From contig NZ_CP031153.1 in assembly GCF_003352465.1 (NCBI RefSeq), forward strand, positions 4,054,001 through 4,118,000: a stretch of DNA of 64,000 nt, in the 5' to 3' direction. This document shows, in pieces, positions 1 to 7,937 of the stretch. The notes below the pieces were generated by a model that worked only from the letters and a program-made list of their open reading frames with translations, searched no databases and was not told the origin of the DNA. Position 1 is the stretch's first letter, and each line of letters begins with the position of its first letter. Source of the DNA: Kordia sp. SMS9. GTDB lineage: Bacteria; Bacteroidota; Bacteroidia; Flavobacteriales; Flavobacteriaceae. The position numbers were made by a program, and so were the translations under genes.

Positions 1-815
1 GTAAAAGGTTCGGACAAATGCACATACGCCAAATCGTAGTCGTTGAGTTTTTTAATAATATATTCAAACGTGGGAATGGTTGCTGAATCTATCGTAATTC
101 CCGACATTCCATGCAACGACGGATTGAAACGGACGCCAATTTTCTGTTCGGGCATTGCTGCTTTCATCGCGTCCAATGTTTCAAAGAAAAACCGTGCATT
201 ATTTTCAATACTTCCGCCATATTTATCGGTTCGTACATTGGAACAGTTGGTAAAAAACTGATGAAATAAATATCCGTTGGACGAATGCACTTCTACGCCA
301 TCAAAACCTGCTTCCATGGCGTTTTTCCCAGCATTGACAAAGTCTTGAATGGTGCTGTCAATATCTGTTTGTGTCATGGCGCGTGGCGTTACGGTATCTT
401 TAAAACCTGCTGGTGTATATGATTTTCGATTCGGATTGATGGCAGAAGGCGCTACTGGCAATTTGCCATTGTGGAAATCAGGATGCGAAATTCGTCCTAC
501 ATGCCACAATTGAATAAAGATTTTTCCACCGTGATCATGCACGCGTTTCGTTACTTTTTTCCAACCTTCTACTTGTGCTTTTGAGTAAATTCCGGGTGTG
601 TGAATGTATCCGACCGCTTCTTGGGAAACCTGAGCACCTTCTGTAATAATTAATCCCGCTGAAGCTCTTTGTTCGTAGTAGATTCCGTGTAAATCATCCG
701 TTGGTACGTTTCCGTTAGTATTGGCTCTACTGCGCGTCATTGGCGCCATAATGACTCTGTTTTTGAGTTGTAAATTTTTGGAAGTATACGGTTGTAAAAG
801 TGGTTTTTGCGTCAT
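1..815 (-). CDS. Alkene reductase, Old Yellow Enzyme family (3' end outside window)
   Basis: This is an FMN-dependent NAD(P)H oxidoreductase of the OYE/NemA type, which reduces activated C=C bonds. The reverse strand reads from an ATG at 815 through about 271 residues and is cut by the window edge; a full member has about 360. Seen: the N-terminal strand with KNRVIMAPMTRSRA (the usual FMN-side motif), the core FDGVEVHSSNGYLFHQFF carrying the substrate-binding His and Asn of the family (normally H-G-A-N), and the following RTDKYGGSIENNARF segment. The natural substrate cannot be told from sequence; the family acts on nitroalkenes, maleimides and enones. It lies 47 bases upstream of a minus-strand lipoprotein gene and may be cotranscribed with it. 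Confidence 0.93.
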   Translation of the reverse strand, partial: MTQKPLLQPYTSKNLQLKNRVIMAPMTRSRANTNGNVPTDDLHGIYYEQRASAGLIITEGAQVSQEAVGYIHTPGIYSKAQVEGWKKVTKRVHDHGGKIFIQLWHVGRISHPDFHNGKLPVAPSAINPNRKSYTPAGFKDTVTPRAMTQTDIDSTIQDFVNAGKNAMEAGFDGVEVHSSNGYLFHQFFTNCSNVRTDKYGGSIENNARFFFETLDAMKAAMPEQKIGVRFNPSLHGMSGITIDSATIPTFEYIIKKLNDYDLAYVHLSEPF

Positions 816-862
816 GAAGATTTTTTTGTAAAAATACGCTTTGTTGTATAATTTTTAGATAG

Positions 863-1258
863 CTACTTAAAAAAAGCACGCACAGGTGTATCAATTTTTA
901 ATACAGATTCTTGATCGAATAATTGTTTGTAATTGTTAATGACGTAGACAATATCCAAGCTGTCTTGTTTGCTGCCTTTGTTGAGATAAATGATCAATCT
1001 GGAGTTTTCTGAAACCGTTTCACCTTTTGGGTTGGTCCAAAAACCTTTAGTTTGTATTTCTGTATAGCCAGAAAATCGTTTGCTGATATAATCGACTTTA
1101 AATGCATTCCATTCTTTTTCTGTAACGATTCCATTCTTTTTGGAAAGTCCAAAATACAGTTCTGTTTTAATATAATTTGATTGAAACTTAGAAGTGCCAC
1201 ATCCAACAAAAGATGCGGTAATGACAATGATAATGAGCGTTCTTAAATAAATTTTCAT
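863..1258 (-). CDS. Putative lipoprotein, DUF3574-like
   Basis: A 131-residue exported protein. The N-terminus has a short basic start, a hydrophobic stretch and a Cys at residue 20 after S-F-V-G, an acceptable lipobox, so it is probably an outer- or inner-membrane lipoprotein. The body has the pattern of DUF3574 proteins: an aromatic-rich YFGLSK strand, VTEKEW, a RFSGYTEI strand, a G-x-W and an E-x-S-R segment. That family has no established function. It sits between an OYE reductase and a divergent FAD oxidase. The family call rests on remembered pattern rather than a profile search. Confidence 0.75.
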   Translation of the reverse strand: MKIYLRTLIIIVITASFVGCGTSKFQSNYIKTELYFGLSKKNGIVTEKEWNAFKVDYISKRFSGYTEIQTKGFWTNPKGETVSENSRLIIYLNKGSKQDSLDIVYVINNYKQLFDQESVLKIDTPVRAFFK

Positions 1259-1365
1259 AGTATTTTTAAAAATATTTAGTGTAATACGTAGTGAATGTAC
1301 AGAATTTTTATAATATATTTCTTACTTTTAAGAATAATAAACTACTAATATAACCATCCTACTTT

Positions 1366-2976
1366 ATGAATTCATCATTTAAAGAAAAAGCACCTGAATA
1401 TTTAAAAATTGTCTGTAAAGATGATCCTTTATATCAATACGCACGCGTAATTTCGAACACACGTTTTGGGCATATGCCCGATTGTATTGCCTATTGTAAA
1501 AAAGCCAGTCATGTTCAATACTGCATCAATTATTGCCGCGACAATAATGCTCCTTTTAGAATTCGCTCTGGCGGACATCAACATGAAGGTATGTGTTCTG
1601 CTGATAATGTCATTATCATTGATTTGTCAGAAATACATGAAATTATTTATGAAAGCGATACTACTGCTTGGATTCCCGCTGGAAAACAATTGGGACAAGT
1701 GTATGATGAATTAGCGAAACACGGAAAAACAATTCCTGGTGGCGGTTGTCAATCCGTAAATGTTGGTGGACTTACCCAAGGTGGCGGTTGGGGAGTTTCG
1801 GTTCGGAAGTTTGGACTTACTTGTGATTCTGTTACAGAAATTGAAATTGTATTGGCTTCAGGAGAAATTGTGATTGCAAATGCACTCAATGAGTATTCAG
1901 ACTTGTTTAAAGCACTTAAAGGTGGTGGTGGTGGAAATTTTGGAGTTGTGATAGGTTTTAAATTCAATTTAGTTTCTATTCTCCCAGTGGTAACAACATT
2001 TGGATTGTTATGGGAAAATCCAGAAACTTACCTGCCTATTATAACAAAATGGGCAAAATTGCACGCAATCAGCGGAGCAATTGACGAATCACTTTCTGCT
2101 ACATGCACGATGATCATTGCAAACACAATTGACAAAGACCGGAATGAGATTCACGGACGTATGGGAGGAAAATTTTATGGTTCTGAAAAAAACTTAAGAA
2201 TCTTGCTTAAAGAATATTTTGGTGAAGATGTTATTGAAACTGCTGATACTGCTAATTTCAACCAAATTCCAGAGGATTATGATAAAATACCTTCAAATTC
2301 AACAAAGAAATCGCAAAAAAATGAGCACGTTATTTCGTATGCGACAGATCAGCGTGCATTGATTGATTTTATAAATCCTGCAGGAAAAATTCAGTATGTT
2401 AATATTAATCATGGTTCTTGTCAAAAACTAGATTTGACAGTATTGCCAAATAGTGGGCCAAGTTCTACATGTGACCGTCCGCATCCGCATAAAGTATCTT
2501 CTAGTTTTCCAAAGGATGATGTAGATCATGCAGTTCTAGTAGAAGCCATTTATACTTATTTAGACACATCGTGCTATTATGCTGATGTAAATATGTATAT
2601 GAGTTTTCATTGTATGGGCGGCGCAGTTACTAGAAGTACGGATAACAGTTTTGGGTATTCGCAAAAGCCTTACATGCTGCAAATTCAATGTTGGTGGGAT
2701 GATGTTTCAAACGCTTTTACCAATGTTGGAAGAAATACCGTTTATGTAGCATGGGTGAAACAATTTAGAGAGTCAATTGCTGAGTTTACAGAAGGTTCTT
2801 TTATCAATTTTGTAGATAAAACCTTGGTTGCTGATATTGAAGAAGATGCCAACCGATTGAAATTATTAGAAATATATTACACAAAGAAAAATTTAGACAT
2901 GCTCTGCGGCATCAAGAAAAAATACGATCCAACACAGTTATTCAACTTTGAGATGAGTATTTTGCCATCCGATTGA
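1366..2976 (+). CDS. FAD-binding oxidoreductase, berberine-bridge-enzyme type
   Basis: A 536-residue flavoprotein of the FAD_binding_4 plus BBE architecture; relatives oxidise sugars or alkaloids, passing electrons to O2. The FAD domain covers roughly residues 35-215 and includes FRIRSGGHQHEG and PGGGCQSVNVGGLTQGGGWG. His71 and Cys128 sit where bicovalently flavinylated members attach FAD (6-S-cysteinyl, 8alpha-N1-histidyl). The C-terminal YDPTQLFNFEMSI matches the BBE tail. No signal peptide is visible, so it appears cytoplasmic. The substrate is unknown; the N-terminal region is unusually Cys-rich (Cys17, 40, 44, 53, 57). The gene is monocistronic and ends at a shared terminator with the convergent gene. 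Confidence 0.92.
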   Translation: MNSSFKEKAPEYLKIVCKDDPLYQYARVISNTRFGHMPDCIAYCKKASHVQYCINYCRDNNAPFRIRSGGHQHEGMCSADNVIIIDLSEIHEIIYESDTTAWIPAGKQLGQVYDELAKHGKTIPGGGCQSVNVGGLTQGGGWGVSVRKFGLTCDSVTEIEIVLASGEIVIANALNEYSDLFKALKGGGGGNFGVVIGFKFNLVSILPVVTTFGLLWENPETYLPIITKWAKLHAISGAIDESLSATCTMIIANTIDKDRNEIHGRMGGKFYGSEKNLRILLKEYFGEDVIETADTANFNQIPEDYDKIPSNSTKKSQKNEHVISYATDQRALIDFINPAGKIQYVNINHGSCQKLDLTVLPNSGPSSTCDRPHPHKVSSSFPKDDVDHAVLVEAIYTYLDTSCYYADVNMYMSFHCMGGAVTRSTDNSFGYSQKPYMLQIQCWWDDVSNAFTNVGRNTVYVAWVKQFRESIAEFTEGSFINFVDKTLVADIEEDANRLKLLEIYYTKKNLDMLCGIKKKYDPTQLFNFEMSILPSD

Positions 2977-2988
2977 TTCAAAATATAG

Positions 2989-3028
2989 CAGCCAACATTC
3001 TTTGTGTACGATCAAAGAATGTTGGCTG
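2989..3028. terminator. Bidirectional hairpin terminator
   Basis: A perfect 16-bp stem (2989-3004 paired with 3013-3028) with an 8-nt loop lies between the stop codons of two convergent genes. There is no strong T-run on either side, so intrinsic efficiency is uncertain, but the position and perfect pairing fit a shared terminator. Confidence 0.7.
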
Positions 3029-3065
3029 ATTATGTTAACTATTTATAATGTTGATGTTTCTCTTT

Positions 3066-3518
3066 TTAAATAGAATTCCAAATATCCAAATACATTTTCC
3101 ACTCTGCTCCTACGCGTTTCCAAACAATAACATATTTTCCTTTCCAAGAGTTTTTTTCACCATTTGCACGAATTGTTTCGCCTTCATAATGCCCGTAATC
3201 GTAGGCTGTATCGCCTACAATCGTGATTTCGCTTGGCGTAATTTTATGATTCTTTGTTTGTACACCTTCTGGCAAGGTCCAATACTTGATAATGGCTTCC
3301 ACTCCTGAAATAATTTCTCCGCGTTGTGGAAATATTTTGGCATCTTCGGTATAAGAAGCGCCAATCATTTTATAATTAGACGAATTTACATAACTCGAAA
3401 AGTTTTTGACATTTTCTAAAATTTGATCAATGTCTTTTTGATTTCCTGAGTAAGTTTGACTAATGCCAAATTGTACAAAAAATGTGACGAATACGAATGT
3501 GAAGATTATTTTTTTCAT
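3066..3518 (-). CDS. Secreted NTF2-like protein (DUF4440/SnoaL fold)
   Basis: A 150-residue protein with a clear signal peptide (residues 1-20, ending near GISQ) followed by a single NTF2-like domain. Seen: the helix-rich start with DIDQILENVKNF, the YTEDAKIFPQRGE strand typical of the cone-shaped fold, a GVEAIIKYW helix and C-terminal strands ending WKMYLDIWNSI. The fold family includes small enzymes and binding proteins; no catalytic set can be assigned. It is transcribed alone from the 3519-3780 region toward a shared terminator. Confidence 0.87.
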   Translation of the reverse strand: MKKIIFTFVFVTFFVQFGISQTYSGNQKDIDQILENVKNFSSYVNSSNYKMIGASYTEDAKIFPQRGEIISGVEAIIKYWTLPEGVQTKNHKITPSEITIVGDTAYDYGHYEGETIRANGEKNSWKGKYVIVWKRVGAEWKMYLDIWNSI

Positions 3519-3735
3519 TGGTTGTTATATTAAAAGCATAAATAAACCCGTTGTGCATTTTAAATACAAAAGTTTAATCAAACGTCCGTTCGAGTGAATT
3601 TTATCAAAATGAACAACGAGTCAAATTACTATTTTTTTTTAGTTTTTGACCTGTTCTGTTTTAAAAATTCAATCATTCTTTTACCAACTACAGCTATAAA
3701 ATTGGTGTTGCTTTTTCAAATAAAAGAAAAATGGT

Positions 3736-3743
3736 TAGGTTTG
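3736..3743 (+). promoter_or_regulatory. Candidate -7 promoter element for the M50 protease gene
   Basis: TAGGTTTG matches the Bacteroidota -7 consensus TAnnTTTG and lies 38 bases before the ATG at 3781, predicting a leader of about 30 nt. No convincing -33 TTG at the expected distance was found. Confidence 0.45.
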
Positions 3744-3780
3744 GATAGATAATTTTAACTTTACAGACAAAATTTGCTAC

Positions 3781-4644
3781 ATGCCACTCGACGTCGCACT
3801 CATTTTTATGCTGTCTTTACTGACGTTTCGCTTGCTCACCACCGTAATTCATGAGTTGGGACATGCAATTCCTGCGTTATTGTTGACCAAAAAGAAAGTC
3901 ACAGTGTATATGGGTTCGTTGGGAAATCCTGAAAAATCGTTTCAATTTCAGTTAGGTCGTTTGGAATGTTTTTTCAAGTTCAATTTATTCTATTGGAGAG
4001 GCGGATTGTGTGTCATGCATGCAAAAGATATTTCTGTGCGAACCAGTTTTATTGTGACAATTTGCGGTCCACTACTCTCGTTGTTGGTTGCGGGAATTGG
4101 CATCCTAATTCTCACCAATTACGAATTTGACGATGTGACAAAATTGGTCATTTTTGCTTTGGTTTTTTCGTGTATCGTTGATTTTATAAATAACATGATT
4201 CCCAATCAAACCATGTTAGAATTGCACAATGGCATGATTGCGTATAATGATGGAACACATTTAGTGCATCTTTTTAAAAATGACAGTGTTGAAAAGATAT
4301 ACAGTGACGGAGTTTCTTATTTTCAACAAGAAAAGTATGCCAAAGCTGCTGAAACATTTGAAAAACTGTTGATGACTCGCTCCGATCATGAAGTATTTTA
4401 TCGTTTGGCAATTCAGGCTAATTTGATGATCGGAAATTATACAAATGCTAAAAACATACAAAAAGAATTTAGCGAACGCTTTTCAGAAGCTTTTGAAATA
4501 CTCGATTTTATAAACTTGGGAAGAATTCAACTGCATGAAGGATTGTATGAAAATGCGCTACAAAACTTTATGAAAGCAAAAGATATGGGAGCTGACGTGG
4601 AAGAAATACAAAAATATATAGACATTGCTAGAAAACATGTATAA
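3781..4644 (+). CDS. M50-like membrane metalloprotease with C-terminal TPRs
   Basis: A 287-residue integral membrane protein. HELGH at residues 24-28, inside a hydrophobic first helix, is the zinc motif of site-2-protease-type (M50) peptidases. The NNMIPN segment near residues 137-142, in a later hydrophobic region, resembles the family's second N-x-x-P motif, but the usual DG that provides the third ligand is not obvious. Two more membrane segments lie around residues 90-135. From about residue 165 the chain is soluble and reads as two or three tetratricopeptide repeats, probably for substrate or partner binding on the cytoplasmic side. It may be a regulated intramembrane protease or an inactive relative. 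It is transcribed alone. Confidence 0.82.
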   Translation: MPLDVALIFMLSLLTFRLLTTVIHELGHAIPALLLTKKKVTVYMGSLGNPEKSFQFQLGRLECFFKFNLFYWRGGLCVMHAKDISVRTSFIVTICGPLLSLLVAGIGILILTNYEFDDVTKLVIFALVFSCIVDFINNMIPNQTMLELHNGMIAYNDGTHLVHLFKNDSVEKIYSDGVSYFQQEKYAKAAETFEKLLMTRSDHEVFYRLAIQANLMIGNYTNAKNIQKEFSERFSEAFEILDFINLGRIQLHEGLYENALQNFMKAKDMGADVEEIQKYIDIARKHV

Positions 4645-4671
4645 TACCATTTTATGTGTAAATTGGTATAA

Positions 4672-4706
4672 CATAGTTCGTATCGAAATTTTAGATACGA
4701 ACTATG
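4672..4706. terminator. Hairpin terminator between convergent genes
   Basis: A perfect 13-bp stem (4672-4684 with 4694-4706) and 9-nt loop, followed on the plus strand by a short T-run. It follows the M50 gene and precedes the stop of the minus-strand small gene. Confidence 0.8.
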
Positions 4707-4722
4707 AGAATTTTTCTCCATA

Positions 4723-4962
4723 TTAACAAAGTCCATCCATGGTTCTGATTAATAGTTCTAACGCTTTTCGCCATTTAGGAGGTAAAAAAGGAAATTTTGC
4801 TATCAACTTAATAATTCCGCCAATTTTACTCCATATTTCACATAAAAAAGAAGGAATTGCTGCAACTCCAACATCTGCTCGAAGTGGCATTTTTTTCTCA
4901 AGTTCCTCTAAATTCAATGCTTCAATTTCAGCGTTAACGGTTTCAAAATTTAATTCTGCCAT
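4723..4962 (-). CDS. Small hypothetical protein, 79 residues
   Basis: I do not recognise this protein. The N-terminal third is acidic and helical (NAEIEALNLEELEKK), followed by a hydrophobic centre around residues 32-58 and a basic, tryptophan-containing end (PPKWRKALELLIRT). No signal peptide, cysteine motif or repeat is visible. The minus reading is preferred over the plus-strand overlap of similar length because its composition looks like protein and it faces the terminator at 4672-4706. A peptide-like or membrane-associating role is possible but unsupported. Confidence 0.6.
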   Translation of the reverse strand: MAELNFETVNAEIEALNLEELEKKMPLRADVGVAAIPSFLCEIWSKIGGIIKLIAKFPFLPPKWRKALELLIRTMDGLC

Positions 4963-5054
4963 AATTCAATGTTTTTAATATTATTATTAGAACGAATGTA
5001 CTTTTAAAAAATGCGTCTTAACATACTCATTTATAGGTATTTTTAAATTTCACG

Positions 5055-5088
5055 ACTACAAATATAGTTTTATGACTATAAAAATAGT
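5055..5088 (+). promoter_or_regulatory. Paired dyad operator upstream of blaI-like gene
   Basis: Two 14-bp dyads of form ACTA-N6-TAGT occupy 5055-5068 and 5075-5088, spaced exactly 20 bp apart, so on one face of the helix. BlaI/MecI-family repressors bind paired dyads containing ACTA or TACA half-sites in front of their own genes. The dyads sit where a -33 region would be for the -7 word at 5109. Confidence 0.65.
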
Positions 5089-5108
5089 TATAAAGTAAAA
5101 TATTATAT

Positions 5109-5116
5109 TATATTTG
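5109..5116 (+). promoter_or_regulatory. Candidate -7 promoter element of the blaI operon
   Basis: TATATTTG fits the Bacteroidota consensus TAnnTTTG and ends only 4 bases before the ATG at 5121. If used, transcription would begin at or next to the start codon, giving a leaderless message. Confidence 0.45.
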
Positions 5117-5120
5117 CCAC

Positions 5121-5504
5121 ATGAATGAGTTAACAAAAGCCGAAGAGCAAGTCATGCACTATGTGTGGAAATTGGACAAAGCCTTTTTGAAAGATATTGT
5201 AGAACAGTTTCCAGAGCCAAAACCTGCGTACACCACCATTTCTACCGTGGTTCGTGTGTTGGTACGTAAACAGTTTTTACATTTTGAAACCTTTGGGAAA
5301 ATTCGCCAATATTCGCCTGCGATTTCCAAAGAACGCTATTTTTCGCAGCATTTTAAGCAAGTGATTGGTAACTTTTTTAATGGTTCTACGAGTTCGTTTG
5401 CTTCTTTTTTTGCGGAAAGTAACACGCTCAATCTGACCGAAATGGAACAAATGAAAGCCATTTTAGAAGAAAAAATTAACACCTTAAAAGCAAACGATGA
5501 ATAG
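5121..5504 (+). CDS. BlaI/MecI-family transcriptional repressor
   Basis: A 127-residue winged-helix repressor. The N-terminal domain (residues 1-75) carries LTKAEEQVMHYVWKLD, the recognition segment with TTISTVVRVLVRKQFL and the wing GKIRQYSP, as in BlaI, MecI and CopY. The C-terminal helices provide dimerisation; in the family, cleavage here by the partner protease releases the operator. The downstream gene starts 8 bases before this stop, so the two are translationally coupled. Likely autoregulated through the dyads at 5055-5088. No beta-lactamase or penicillin-binding gene is adjacent, so the target is more likely envelope maintenance than classical drug resistance. Confidence 0.93.
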   Translation: MNELTKAEEQVMHYVWKLDKAFLKDIVEQFPEPKPAYTTISTVVRVLVRKQFLHFETFGKIRQYSPAISKERYFSQHFKQVIGNFFNGSTSSFASFFAESNTLNLTEMEQMKAILEEKINTLKANDE

Positions 5505-6828
5505 TTGGTTGTTGTATATACTTCAGGCGAATTTGGTGTTTGGAAGCTTCTATTTGCTATACAAATGGTGTTTTAGCCGATTTACGTTTCATGCATTTAA
5601 TAGAATCTTTCTTTTACTGTTAATTCCACTCTCATTGCTCGTTCCTTTGAGTGATGCATTGTTTCCAGAAATGCAGTTTTACCTAGAAATTCCGCTGTTT
5701 GATGAATTGGCAATATTGTCAGAAACAGCAACGAATGTTTCAACAACAACCGAAACCGAAAACTTTCAAACCATACACTATAGTTTCTGGATTTTTTCAC
5801 TTTATGCTATTGGTGTTCTCTGTTTTTTAGGACGATTCGTCGCAACAACTTTTAAAGTATTCCAACTAAAAAGCAATTCAAAACCAGTTCTTTTACATGA
5901 AACAAAAGTGTACAGTGCCAATGTTGCAGAAGTATTCTCGTATTTTCATTGGGTTTTCGTTCCAAAATCAACAGCAACTTTCATAGATGCGTGTATTCTC
6001 ACACATGAAAAAGCACATATTTCTAAAGTACATTCGCTAGATGTGCTTTTGGCAGAAATGTTCATTGCGATGAATTGGTGCAATCCACTCGCCTATTTCT
6101 ACAGAAAATCTATAAAATCCATTCACGAATTTCAAGCAGACGCATTGGTATTACAACAAGAAAAGGTTAAAAAATCATCTTATTTGGAGCTTCTTTTGGC
6201 AAGTCTTGAACCAAAAAACACCAATCCTATATATAATTATTTTTCGCATCCAACACTCAAAAAACGAATAGAAATGATTACAAAATCACCTTCAAAAAAC
6301 AACTTAAAGTTTGTCTATATATTGTTAATTCCCGTCATCGGAATTGCATGTATGGCATTTAAAAGCCCAATAATGACCAGCATTCCCGTAGAAACACTTC
6401 CAACGGCTTTTGTAAAGGAAGAAGGAATTCCCTCATTATTTCCAGTGAAAAACAAAACGGTCAAACATATTTCTTCCAAATTTGGCGCCGTTCGGAAACA
6501 TCCAAAACTAAAGCACAAATCGGCACATGGCGGAATTGACATCAAAGCTGCAAAAGGAACGCCAATTATCGCCACTGCAGACGGAATCGTATTAAAAGCA
6601 ACAGTTGAAGGAAATTGGGGGAATTTAATCATCATTTCGCACGACGACGGATTTGAAACGTGGTACGCACATTTGCAAGGATTCAATACAAAATTGGGTG
6701 CCACAGTCCAAAAAGGTGACATTATTGGGTATGTAGGAAATTCAGGTGTATCCACAGCACCACATTTACACTACGAAGTACGTCAGCACGGAAAACGCCT
6801 AGATCCCATGCATTATATTTCGGAATAA
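5497..6828 (+). CDS. M56 (BlaR1-type) membrane peptidase fused to an M23 endopeptidase
   Basis: A 443-residue two-enzyme fusion. The N-terminal half (about residues 1-290) is a BlaR1/MecR1-like membrane protein with two early TM helices, one near 97-120 and one near 272-290. The zinc motif HEKAH is at 170-174 and the downstream HEFQADA at 210-216 supplies the glutamate ligand. The C-terminal part (about 320-443) is an M23/LytM domain with HGGID (His344, Asp348), the AHL His392 and HLHYE (His423, His425), all metal or catalytic positions. The classical BlaR1 sensor is a penicillin-binding domain; here that place is taken by a peptidoglycan hydrolase fold. It probably senses or trims peptidoglycan and cleaves the BlaI repressor encoded just upstream. 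Confidence 0.92.
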   Translation: MNSWLLYILQANLVFGSFYLLYKWCFSRFTFHAFNRIFLLLLIPLSLLVPLSDALFPEMQFYLEIPLFDELAILSETATNVSTTTETENFQTIHYSFWIFSLYAIGVLCFLGRFVATTFKVFQLKSNSKPVLLHETKVYSANVAEVFSYFHWVFVPKSTATFIDACILTHEKAHISKVHSLDVLLAEMFIAMNWCNPLAYFYRKSIKSIHEFQADALVLQQEKVKKSSYLELLLASLEPKNTNPIYNYFSHPTLKKRIEMITKSPSKNNLKFVYILLIPVIGIACMAFKSPIMTSIPVETLPTAFVKEEGIPSLFPVKNKTVKHISSKFGAVRKHPKLKHKSAHGGIDIKAAKGTPIIATADGIVLKATVEGNWGNLIIISHDDGFETWYAHLQGFNTKLGATVQKGDIIGYVGNSGVSTAPHLHYEVRQHGKRLDPMHYISE

Positions 6829-6921
6829 AATCTAAAATTAAACTCACAATTAAGTTAACAGGAACACGTTATAATGGCAGTTCCCTAGAAATCTATTTTA
6901 TAAAACTAAATTATAGTACTC

Positions 6922-7878
6922 ATGAAATTATTGTATTTGTTCGTTTGCATGTTTTGTATTTCTCAAGCAGTGTACAGTCAAACAAAAGATAGTTTACAAC
7001 TTGAAACCAACAAAAAGGAGACAATTCTATTGGAAACGAGTGATCCAATGGCAAAGCTACACACACAATTTCCTGCCATTTCCATCATTCTACATCAGTT
7101 ACAAAATCCTAAAACGGCTACGAAAGATTGGATTGCTGAAAACTGGAATACCAAAGTATTCAATCCATATAAAAAAGTAAAAAAGCAATATCCGTTACAA
7201 ATCAAATTTGACGATAGCACATACGCGTCTCCAATTCCACGAAAAAAAGTGATTACCTCGCGGTATGGCTGGCGAAATCGCAGACCGCACAACGGAATTG
7301 ATATTGATTTAATTACGGGCGATAAAGTCATGTCTATGTTTGATGGTGTGGTTCGCTATGTCAATTACCATTCGGGACACGGAAAAACGGTGGTTGTACG
7401 TCATTACAATGGATTGGAAACGGTGTATGCGCATTTATCGAAACAATTGGTAAAAGTGAATGATACGGTTCAAAAAGGACAAGTTATTGGCAAAGGCGGT
7501 ACTACTGGAAACGCACGCGGAAGTCACTTGCATTTGGAAGTATTGTATCAAGGCATTCCGATTCATCCAGAATATGTTTTTGATTTATCAAATGAAGAAA
7601 ACCGAATTCGCAATCATGAAATTTGGGTAACGCGCAGATGGACTACTGCGTACCGACACAATTCGAAGCGAAAATCTAACATAGAATTGTGTACTACAGA
7701 AGCTGAAGCAATTGCCAGCAAAGCCAATGAAACCAAGATTTATACCGTACGACGTGGTGATACTTTATCGCGTATTTCAAACAAATACAATGTGTCTATT
7801 GCCTCATTATGTAAGGCTAATGCTATTCGTAAAACGTCTACCTTGCGGATTGGACAAAAGTTGATTGTAACACAGTAA
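6922..7878 (+). CDS. M23 peptidoglycan endopeptidase with C-terminal LysM
   Basis: A 318-residue secreted cell-wall hydrolase. Signal peptide at residues 1-20. The M23 domain covers about 100-215, with HNGIDID (His/Asp zinc ligands), YAHLSKQ and SHLHLEV (catalytic and zinc His). A LysM repeat occupies about 270-316 (YTVRRGDTLSRISNKYNVS), for glycan binding. All family metal positions are present, so activity is expected. It follows the M56-M23 fusion gene by 93 bases with no terminator between, so it is likely part of the BlaI-controlled unit and may be the effector whose activity the fusion reports. Confidence 0.94.
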   Translation: MKLLYLFVCMFCISQAVYSQTKDSLQLETNKKETILLETSDPMAKLHTQFPAISIILHQLQNPKTATKDWIAENWNTKVFNPYKKVKKQYPLQIKFDDSTYASPIPRKKVITSRYGWRNRRPHNGIDIDLITGDKVMSMFDGVVRYVNYHSGHGKTVVVRHYNGLETVYAHLSKQLVKVNDTVQKGQVIGKGGTTGNARGSHLHLEVLYQGIPIHPEYVFDLSNEENRIRNHEIWVTRRWTTAYRHNSKRKSNIELCTTEAEAIASKANETKIYTVRRGDTLSRISNKYNVSIASLCKANAIRKTSTLRIGQKLIVTQ

Positions 7879-7937
7879 AATTCATTTTTTGGTGTAAATT
7901 AGGCTTTCAAAAATAGAGTAACATCAAATTGAAACAC

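Noticed and set aside
4739..4978. 79-codon plus-strand frame overlapping the small minus-strand gene
   Set aside because: Ser/Asn-rich translation with no motif; the minus reading has better protein-like composition and faces a terminator.
6315..6755. 146-codon minus-strand frame opposite the M56-M23 gene
   Set aside because: Shadow of the M23 domain; the composition is Pro/Cys-rich and unlike a real protein.
5121..6828. Beta-lactam resistance module
   Set aside because: The BlaI and M56 genes are present, but there is no penicillin-binding sensor domain and no beta-lactamase or PBP gene nearby.
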